Shown here piece after piece: positions 57,231-64,000 of a DNA stretch of 64,000 bases. Where the stretch lies: NCBI GenBank assembly GCA_002197995.1, contig NGZR01000005.1, forward strand, positions 5,332,001 through 5,396,000. Direction: 5' to 3'. The notes under the pieces are model-generated. The model was not told where the DNA came from and did no database searches. It saw only the letters and a list, made by a program, of their open reading frames with translations. Each line of letters begins with the position of its first letter. Positions within the stretch are counted from its first letter, which is position 1. Position numbers and translations under genes: made by a program. Origin of the DNA: Gaeumannomyces sp. JS-464 (Eukaryota; Ascomycota; Sordariomycetes; Magnaporthales; Magnaporthaceae).

Positions 57231-58010
57231 ATGAATCGGGTTTCGACCTTCGAGCCTACACCCACTGAGCTGGCCTCTTTTGATGCCCTCAAGGAGGTGC
57301 TATGCACACGTTTTCAACCCTTCCACTAAGACCCAAGACCCAGCCGCCAACTGTATTTTCAGATTGACGGAAGCTTGAGCGTGGCTTTGGCGTCGCCGCC
57401 TTCTACCTTGAAGACGGCTACACCTGGGATCGGGCTACCAAAGTCATCCCCGCTCACGCTATCGAGCCGGTCATGTTAATCTCACGCAGCCTCTCCAAGC
57501 CGGAACTGTCCTACGGGCCGTTTCCAACGCTTCAAAGCCCGGCCGCCCGTTCCGCGTTGCCGACGGACTGTTGTACAATAACAACAACGGTCAGGAACGC
57601 CTTGTCATCCCACAGCCTTTCATCGGCGAGTACCTTCATGACGTGCATGACGCCAAGCACCACTTCGAACCGTCCCCGCATGCTTGAAGCGCTCAGCAAC
57701 GTGCATTTCCGTGCTGAAAAGTGGCGGGTTGAGCAGTACATCAGCAAGTGTCACGATTGTGGCATAAACCGGCAGGGCAATCAACTGCTTGTTGGCATGA
57801 GCGTGATTACGACTGACTTCGTGACGGCGCCCCCAACTGTACCCTCAGCAGGCGCCCCCTGACACTACAACGGTTTTCATGCCTGCAACGCGCTGATGAC
57901 CGTCACCTGCAAGACGTCGAAGCGCACCAGGATTCTGCCCAGCTATGATGAGTACTCAGCCCGCGACTGGGCCTGTCTTTGGCCGGCACCTTCTGCTTGC
58001 AGATTGGGCT
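57230..58010 (+). pseudogene. Ty3/gypsy pol fragment (RT end, RNase H start, integrase), lightly mutated
   Basis: Forward text spread over frames: ELASFDALKEVL..FQPFH (57262-57325), QLYFQIDGSLERGFGVAAFYLEDGY (57345-57420; RNase H start with its first Asp), PAHAIEPVML.SRSLSKPELSYGP (57449-57520), then integrase VADGLLYN.NNGQERLVIP, GEYLHDVHDAKHHF, the HHCC-like CHDCGINRQGNQL, and DFVTALPT-like sequence to about 58000. At least four frameshifts and several stops, but CpA is not depleted, unlike the elements left of 46 kb. No LTR or 5' part. Confidence 0.78.
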
Positions 58011-58560
58011 TGCCCTAAGGCTATCGACGGTCAACCCGAAAGGAAGAACTAGAGCGTTGAGTTGGCAATTCGGCACCACGCACAGCAGGGCAACAACGAA
58101 GCTAACGTCATCGAACATTCTAGCATCAACAGCACAGATATAAATGCAGAGTACCCCCTTGGGCCCTGCTAAGGCAAAGAGATATTGAGATAACTAGTTA
58201 TATAAATTAAGCGTGGACGAGAGACACGAGCTAGATGAGAAGGTTGCTATCTGGCGAGACCGCCATGAGGGCGATACGTCCCGACGAGTTCCCAATAGCC
58301 AGCGTCGATTGCATCACTGCCGACTCTCCCGGTCGGTACGCCGGCGGCAGCCACAGCACCCTGTGCAAGCCCCAGGTAACCCATACGCTGCCGCTTAGTC
58401 CAATGCCCTTCCGATCGACGCGCAGCGGGAGACCGGGTACAGCGACTGCCGGCTGCGCTGGCGGCGCTCTTGCCGTCGTCGTCAATGTCGGGCTCCTTCG
58501 CACGGAAAACGGACTCTAGCATTTCGCCGAATTTCCGCTGCTGCATCAGGGCTAAAGAAT
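58010..58560. other. Interval without recognised gene
   Basis: Only short frames; a TATATAAATTA stretch lies at 58199. Nothing assigned. Confidence 0.35.
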
Positions 58561-59510
58561 GTGTTAGCTCAAAATACCAAACCAAGGCAAGGGACAAATT
58601 CACCTTGTGGAAAACGCTCTTGCCCACAAATGTCTCGGCATGTTTTTAAGGCTTCCGTTAGGCCCTTAAGGTAACATTTGACTCGATCGCGGTTAAATAT
58701 CAAAATTTTACGTAAAAAATAGCCGACAAACTCTCTACGCTGCTCTTCGCTTTCGTACTTCGATGCCTCTCGCAACGACTTAAATATCGAGCTCACATAT
58801 CCCTTAACACATCCGCCTTTTATAGGCGATTTTCTATTAAACCCAAAAACGTATTCGACCTTACACTCGGGCTTTGTAAAACCGCAAAAGCTGTAACTAT
58901 AAAGCCACCTATCCGTAAGTCGCAAATTTGGCCGAGCTTTAAAACGAAATTGTAAAACAACTGCTCTAGGGTGTTAAGTTCTAATCCGTAATGCAAATCG
59001 CTTTTCTTTTCACTGGTATTTTTGTACGCTTTGTTCAAAGCGAGGAAAAGAATTATAAGCGCGTAAAGCCGCCGGTTCGGCTTAAAAGCAACCGGTTCGT
59101 TCGTTATGGGACTTCCTATGTACCATAAGCTGCGTTAGCCGCCCAAAAGGGACCGAATAAAAAACTTTAGGCAAGGAGGAAATGCGTTGGGATGTTTTAC
59201 CGTTTGGCTCCATATTTCTGCTGGAAAAAACGTAACGAAGGATGCCAATTTACAAACTTTTTGCGATATCGGAAATCGATGGTATTTAAATACCAATAAG
59301 CTCCAGGGATGTTTCCCAGGTTATCAAAACTTCCGAGCTGTTTAAGGTAAAGCGGGCAAACCAAAGCAAAGCAATGTTTAAAGGTTTAAAAAACCATCCC
59401 CTTAAGCACCATCCAGCGTTAATAAAAATGCTTCCGCTATATCCAGCCTATTTTTAAGCCAATTCTGCTTTAACCTATCGCCATAGTTGCCTGCATAGGT
59501 CGACTGACTT
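58560..59510 (-). pseudogene. Decayed hypothetical protein gene
   Basis: Minus strand. Two overlapping frames carry one continuous text: 59038-58925 (NTSEKKSDLHYGLELNTLEQLFYNFVLKLGQ) then, after a frameshift near 58925, LTDRWLYSYSFCGFTKPECK, VEYVFGFNRKSPIKGG, GYVSSIFKSLREAS and FVGYFLRKILIFNRDRVKCYLKG to about 58600. Further upstream (to about 59510) the same strand reads as broken sequence (LWYIGSPITNEPVAFKPNRR). No domain recognised. The mixture of charged helices and aromatic blocks suggests a once globular protein. This 1-kb patch is more AT-rich and TAA-rich than its flanks, as if mildly RIP-mutated. Function unknown. Confidence 0.5.
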
Positions 59511-59894
59511 GAAAATTCTTACCGGCCAAACCCGATGCCCGGACCGCTTACATGCCTATGCAAAAGATGTGGGTAAGCAGTGCTGGATCGATCGTTGCGT
59601 CAACCCCCCAGCCGCCAGTAAGTGTGCCCATCGACGAAATCAGATTGGACATGGTCAGTTCTGAATAAGAGGCGACCCATTCTTCAAAGGAACTGACCTC
59701 GGCAAGGGTAGATTAGCCAGCTGAACCTGTTTATACCCAACAGGACTCTTCTGAACCTCTTGGCCGACTTCACACCGACGTTATGTCCTGTCTGTCGTAT
59801 CTAATTGCGGTCTACAGCTGTATCGCATCATATTTGCGCTCGAAAGCATTCATGCAACACTCGGTTCAGGAGAGTTCATCCATGACACCCCAAC
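59510..59894. other. Upstream region of the ARM-like ORF
   Basis: No gene recognised. Would hold the promoter of the downstream ORF if that is expressed; no clear TATA box. The ATG at 59895 sits in CCAACATGGC, a good fungal start context. Confidence 0.35.
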
Positions 59895-60560
59895 ATGGCT
59901 ACCCAACAGCAGTTCAGGCCCACTTCGACAGACGACCTTGTCCGACGCATGCGGTGCGGCACCGATCCGAAGGAGCAACACGCTTTGCAAACCTTGGCAA
60001 AGGAAATGATCAAGATCTTCGGCGATGAGCGACTTCTTTCGCATGTGCCAGAGGCCTCTGCGCTCGCCCCTGTTATCACCGCCAGCAGTTACAAAGATCC
60101 GGCCTTGGCTTTCGGCAACGCCGTGATTGACGGCACTGCAGATGGCAACATCCTCAAACCCGAGCTCCTGGATGCTTTTGTGTCCGTCCTCCGTTGCACT
60201 GATAGGGACAAAACAACCACTCTCGAGCTTGGAAGAGTCATCAAGAGCCTGCAGAAGCGCCTGAAGGACGCCGTGGACCAGGCCGATCCCAAATCCCAGT
60301 ATCAGCTGATCTACACTTTATCGTCCGTCCTGGACGCCTTGCTGGACACCAAGACCAAGGGTCTTAGCCGCGAGAATCTGCACGAGCCTTTGCTTAAGCA
60401 GCTCGGAGCTTTGAGTGAAGAGCGAGAACTTCGCTTGGCGGAAGCTGCCTGCTACGCGCATCAGGCCCTACTTGGCGAGGGGGAGGTAAAGCTGGGGAGG
60501 AAGGGCAAAGGGGCGGCGGACACTACCAGCCGGAGCAGCCTCCGAAGCACTTTACGCTAA
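59895..60560 (+). CDS. Truncated ARM-like N-terminal region of a fungal STAND/NLR-type protein
   Basis: Intact 221-residue ORF, almost wholly helical in appearance: KEQHALQTLAKEMIKIFGDE, AFGNAVIDGTADGNIL, LLDAFVSVLRC, LELGRVIKSLQKRLKDAVDQAD, QYQLIYTLSSVLDALLD, LHEPLLKQLGAL, RLAEAACYAHQALLG. This pattern resembles the ARM-like helical region that precedes NACHT or similar NTPase domains in large fungal proteins. After QALLG the ORF turns into a Gly/Lys/Ser-rich tail (GRKGKGAADTTSRSS) and stops; the usual proteins run for hundreds of residues more, so this is a truncated remnant or a short stand-alone paralogue. Codon use is normal and there are no internal stops. No NTPase motif. Family call from memory of the pattern. 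Confidence 0.6.
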   Translation: MATQQQFRPTSTDDLVRRMRCGTDPKEQHALQTLAKEMIKIFGDERLLSHVPEASALAPVITASSYKDPALAFGNAVIDGTADGNILKPELLDAFVSVLRCTDRDKTTTLELGRVIKSLQKRLKDAVDQADPKSQYQLIYTLSSVLDALLDTKTKGLSRENLHEPLLKQLGALSEERELRLAEAACYAHQALLGEGEVKLGRKGKGAADTTSRSSLRSTLR

Positions 60561-60987
60561 TTGACCAGCCACCGAGTGCGAATTCAGCCCTGGCTGCAGC
60601 CCGAATGTGCGTGTTTAGGGAGCCGCTTCCCTAATACAGGCAAATTTTGCTGGAGGAGGGCCGAAGCATTGATATAAACCCATACGGAATGTCGGTTGCG
60701 GTTTGCCATCATATCGTCCCCCGGGCGGTCGAGGTAGCCTGCATGAAATATAGTTATATACCGCGCCAGGGCTGCCGGCTTTGTGGGCAAATTTAGTGCT
60801 TTAGTAGGAAACGAGTGCTCGATTGTTGTGTCGGTGGTCTAGAAAGCGGGACTGCTGAACAGTGCCAAAAAACTACCCTACAGGCAGCATGTCCCATTTT
60901 GAGTGGGCCGCAACGCGCTTGACCTCCATAGCGTCATTTGGCTCGGCCCAGGACGGAGGGTGGGAACCGCCAGCGCAAGTCACCAAT
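60561..60987. other. Interval without recognised gene
   Basis: Short frames only; nothing continues the ARM-like text. Region ends at the convergent lectin-like gene. Confidence 0.35.
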
Positions 60988-61944
60988 TCACTGATGTGGC
61001 TCACCGGCAAATCCAACCAATTGAATCCTTACTCCCTCTCGACCCATTGTAAGTCGCATACCTCGCAGTACATTTAGCAAGCCATCAGCCACAGCGCCCA
61101 TCCTTCCGCAATTGTACCCCTCCCGGCGCGGCAAGCCGGAGAATGAGGTCTGGAAGGGGCAGGCGGCGCGCAGAGCCGCCGTAAGCGTTTGGTCAGTACC
61201 AGGTCTGTTGAGACTCCTCATCCTCGTAAGCGAGCCCCAGCAAGCCGGAACACTTATTGTTGCCGCAGACGCGCCAGGAGGCTGCGATCTGCGAGACGTT
61301 CCCGTGGTGATGGGGTGCGTCTTCTTGTTTGCACGAGGCGCCCGCGCGTCCTCGGTGCGCAGCTTCTGGATCGCATTCGAGACGGAGAGGTATAACACCG
61401 AGAGCGAGGGGGCAGCGTTTTCGTTCAGTCTAGGGCGCACGACGGCCGCCGAGCCGCCGAGCTTGGATTGCAGCTTAACCATCTCCCACGTATTGTTCGA
61501 CGAGTCCCAGAGCGAATAGACGATTTCGGTGTCGGTGGCCCTAGCCTGCCAAAACACCATTCTGTAGTCGGTGCCGTTTATTGTATAATTGGCAGCGCTG
61601 ATCGCTGAAGATGCTAGGACAGTGCCTCTGGACGTGCTGTCGGTGCTGTTGCCGCCGCCGGCGGGACTGTTCGGGGCCGGGGAAGGCGAATGTGAGGGCG
61701 TGGCAGGTCTACTACTCCTGTTACGAGCGGCGAACGTGCCGCCAACGGTGCCGCCAACGGTGCCGCCAACGGTGCCGCCAACGGTGCCGCCAACGGTGCC
61801 GCCAACGGTGCCGCCGACGACTGCGCCAATCGCCGCCAGGACAGCGACAGATACAATGATCCATAGCCTCTTCTTCGTGATAGCCGTCTCCTCTGGCTTT
61901 TCGGTCCGCCGTTTCGGCCTGCAGTTTCTCAAAAGACGGAACAC
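60988..61944 (-). pseudogene. Single-pass membrane protein with VGGT repeats and a fucose-lectin-like domain, frameshifted
   Basis: Minus strand from ATG at 61944. Residues 1-25 are basic (RPKRRTEK), followed by a hydrophobic span (LWIIVSVAVLAAIGAVV), then seven VGGT repeats and a Ser/Pro/Asn-rich linker: a type II membrane layout. The ectodomain SAANYTINGTDYRMVFWQ, IVYSLWDSSNNTWEMVKL, LSVLYLSVSN resembles fungal fucose-specific lectin repeats (..LWD..N.TW..). After about 61380 the annotated frame becomes non-lectin, whereas another frame continues VSQIAASWRVCGNNKCSGL and GLAYEDEESQQTWY before a TGA (about 61193). So a frameshift, or an unrecognised intron, splits the lectin domain. N-glycosylation sites (NYT, NGT, NNT) fit an extracellular domain. 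Likely a pseudogene or truncated allele. Confidence 0.65.
61739..61820. repeat. 12-bp coding minisatellite (GCCGCCAACGGT)
   Basis: About seven near-perfect units. On the minus strand it encodes (VGGT)n directly after the membrane span. The period is a multiple of three, so copy-number change keeps the frame; probably length-variable between strains. Confidence 0.9.
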
Positions 61945-62029
61945 GGGGAGGACCCAACAAGACCGAAGACGGCACCAGGCGTTCGAGCGGGGCAGATCTG
62001 CGAGTCGACGGCCAAATCCGGATAGACTA

Positions 62030-63288
62030 GCAGGAGAAGTACCTGCTAATCATCGACGAGGTCAGCATGCTCGGCGCGCGGACGTTGTACGCAGTGAATG
62101 AACAGATTTGCAGGCTCCGCAGATGCGCAGAAGATTTCGGGGCATGCCTATCGTCCTGTTCTGCGGGGATTTCCGTCAGTTCCACCCCGTCCAGGAGCGG
62201 TCGATTCTTCTCCTCAGCGAGGCCATCCCGTGGGACGACGACAAGTCGTTCAGGACGGAGCAGAGACGGCAGCACGATAGGGCCCACGCTCTGTGGAACA
62301 GGTTCACGACCGTAGTCGTCCTGAAGGAACAGGTCCGCCCCGCGGGAGATCCGACCCTACGGCGGCTGCTGACGCGCATCCGCCACGGCGTGCAGGACCG
62401 AAGCGATGTGGATCTCCTGAACAGCAGGTGCTATCGAGAGGGCAGGCGGATTCCGTGGGAGTCGGGAATCACCGTCATGACGCCCCTAAACAGGAACCGC
62501 TGGAACCTGAACGTCAAGGCGGTACTGTCGTTTCAGAAACGACGGCAGGCCACCCTGCGAATCTTCCTCTCGGAACGCAAGTGGAAAGGCGGCAGACCGA
62601 CGGAAGAGGAGGCCCTAATGATGTTGAGCCATGGGGATGACAGTGCCATTCCGGTCCCGGCCGTCTTCATGTTCGTCCCGGGAATGCCTATCGTTGTGAA
62701 CCAAAACACCCACCAGGGCCTGAAGCTGGTGAACGGAGCCGGCTACATAGGCTTGGAGGTTATCCTTGATAGGGCGTATCCGGGCCATCGCGTGGATGCC
62801 GACACTATACTGCACTTCGGCCCGCCGGCGGGCATCCTGCTGGCGTCGGAAACGACGAGTGGCCTCCACTTCGCCGGTATGCCGCCTGGCGCCATCCTCC
62901 TGACGCCCGTCAGCGCAAAAATAGAGTGCCAGAGAAAGCGGCCGTGGCAGCAGAACGACGTCGTCCGCCGGGGCCTACCGTGCGCAGCCGCGTTCGCCTG
63001 CACGGACTACAAGGTGCAGGGCAGGACGCTCAGTCGCGTGGCGCTGGACTGCATGGGACGTGGACGACCGTGGTCAACGGCGAGGCGGTCCCGAGCCAGT
63101 GCGACCCGTACAGCCTTTACGTGCAACTGTCGCGATGCCCATCGCTGGACAGCATCATGCTGTTGTCGAGGGCATGGGAGCGGGACATCGTAGGCAACAC
63201 CGTGCCGGAAGTCATGACTGAGGCAGAAAAGAGGCTAGAGCAGCTGAGCGAGGCGACTATCAGAGAAGCGGAGACCTGGGACTGGTAA
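62030..63288 (+). pseudogene. PIF1-like helicase pseudogene (C-terminal two thirds)
   Basis: Helicase of the PIF1/Helitron type: KYLLIIDEVSML (about 62037-62072, Walker B), then a one-base frameshift near 62140, GMPIVLFCGDFRQFHPVQ (motif III), FTTVVVLKEQVR (motif IV), VPGMPIVVNQNTHQGLKLVNGAGYIG (62660-62755, the N-x-G-x-x-N-G region), AFACTDYKVQGRTL (62986-63030, motif V-like), a second frameshift near 63050, and YVQLSRCPSLDSIMLLSR (63118-63172, motif VI), to a stop at 63288. The Walker A part is missing: homology starts abruptly near 62030, about 90 bp from the start codon of the divergent lectin-like gene. Not RIP-mutated. Whether it came from a Helitron cannot be told, since no Rep domain is present. 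Confidence 0.82.
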
Positions 63289-63344
63289 AGGTAGAGAAAG
63301 AAGCAAATTCGTGCATGAGTAGATTACGATTTCGAAGGAACTCA

Positions 63345-63619
63345 ACAGTTAGTACCGCTCCGTGCAACTGTCGCGGTGTTCGTCGCTGGACGGCATCATG
63401 CTCCCGTCTAAGACGAGAGAGGGGGACCTTGTAGGCAACAAGGTGGACCACCGCTACAGTCGCTGCAGAGGAAGGTTGGAGTCGCTAAGTGAGGCAACGA
63501 TCAAGGACGCGGGAATCCTGGACTGGTCGGAAAAATATGCAAAGGGAGCCAAGGTGGGGCAGAGAGGACCTTTCGTTCCTCAAGGCACAGGAGACGCAAA
63601 TCGCTTGCGATTTGCCTAA
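63345..63619 (+). pseudogene. Duplicated C-terminal tail of the PIF1-like helicase
   Basis: VQLSRCSSLDGIMLPSKTREGDLVGNKV..RLESLSEATIKDAGILDW (63362-63525) repeats, with about 70% similarity by eye, the preceding tail VQLSRCPSLDSIMLLSR..RLEQLSEATIREAETWDW (63118-63285). A 60-bp spacer with a similar start (YRSVQLSR versus YSLYVQLSR) separates them. Only the tail is duplicated; no second helicase body is present. Confidence 0.75.
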
Positions 63620-64000
63620 AGGAGCGTTGAGGAACGACATTTGGATTTGGCAGTTTGGAAGCGTTGGAATTGCATCCCCAAAATCTAAGTTTGCTGCGTT
63701 TGCGTGCGTTCGGGTGCTATACCGTAATGAGGTTAGGATGGCGGTCTAGGTCACCTGGTGTGCTGAAACGTACTGGAGTGTGATGCCAAGACGGGCATAC
63801 CAAGACGTTGCATTCTATTGTGGAGCGGAGGAGCTGAAGCACTTCGGTAATATTCCTCGCAGTCTAATGTGGAAGAGGGCTATATTGCTAGCTACACATC
63901 TTAAGCCTCGATTCGATTCACCGCGGTCTGGTCCAAGTCTGCGTATTTCTTCGGAAGATGGCGGCTGATGCGGTCGAGGCCCAGTCTCCGACGTTAGGGG
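63620..64000. other. Right edge without recognised gene
   Basis: Short forward frames (63780-63968) with no recognised motif; may belong to a feature beyond the window. Confidence 0.35.

Noticed and set aside
61589..62101. Plus-strand 170-residue frame with PTVP repeats
   Set aside because: It is antisense to the VGGT minisatellite; the minus strand has the start codon, membrane span and lectin motifs.
63980..64000. Telomere repeat (gttagggg at the right end)
   Set aside because: A single TTAGGG-like match with no array.

Overview
The window looks like part of a filamentous ascomycete genome (Pezizomycotina; I cannot place the genus). The evidence is lineage-typical gene families (a HET-domain gene, FunK1-type kinases, a fungal ARM-like STAND-type N-terminus, Tad-like LINEs) and a very strong repeat-induced point mutation (RIP) pattern. 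In roughly 1-46.3 kb nearly all transposon reading frames are broken by TAA/TAG. TpA is very frequent and CpA scarce while CpG persists, which is the CpA-to-TpA signature of RIP. Few bases there code for anything today; the annotation is mostly fossil transposons read through their stop codons.

Layout. 1-0.7 kb: inverted LTR/gag piece of gypsy family A. 1.0-2.3 kb: Tc1/mariner-type element (minus). 3.4-4.0 kb: unassigned relic. 4.0-8.16 kb: gypsy family B (minus). 8.2-16.2 kb: LINE-2, as a truncated 5' copy, a near full-length copy and an inverted 5' fragment; this block is less mutated than its surroundings. 16.24-about 27.8 kb (possibly to 29.2 kb): LINE-1, split by a complete gypsy element C (16593-24017, LTRs and GAAAA target duplication still visible). 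29712-35098: complete Ty1/copia element (minus) with 171-bp LTRs and perfect ACCTT duplication. 35.5-45.4 kb: two gypsy A chromoviruses in tandem around one LTR-like block; the second carries a 373-bp GC-rich, un-RIPped, SINE-like insert. 45.4-46.5 kb: unassigned transition.

From about 46.5 kb base composition becomes balanced and an accessory gene region begins. It holds two reversed LINE-2 3' ends, a FunK1 kinase pseudogene (+), an internally deleted FunK1 fragment (-), a HET-domain gene with one recognisable intron and a single in-frame TAG, a lightly mutated gypsy integrase fragment, a decayed hypothetical gene (-), a short ARM-like/STAND N-terminal ORF, a membrane protein with a VGGT repeat and a fucose-lectin-like domain (-, frameshifted), and a PIF1-like helicase relic (+) with a duplicated C-terminal tail.

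HET, FunK1 and STAND-type families are typical of fungal self/non-self recognition and accessory regions, but almost every copy here is damaged. I read the region as a gene-poor graveyard next to a RIP-mutated heterochromatic block, not as a working operon-like system. No rRNA genes, CRISPR arrays, telomere repeats or clearly functional tRNA genes were found.
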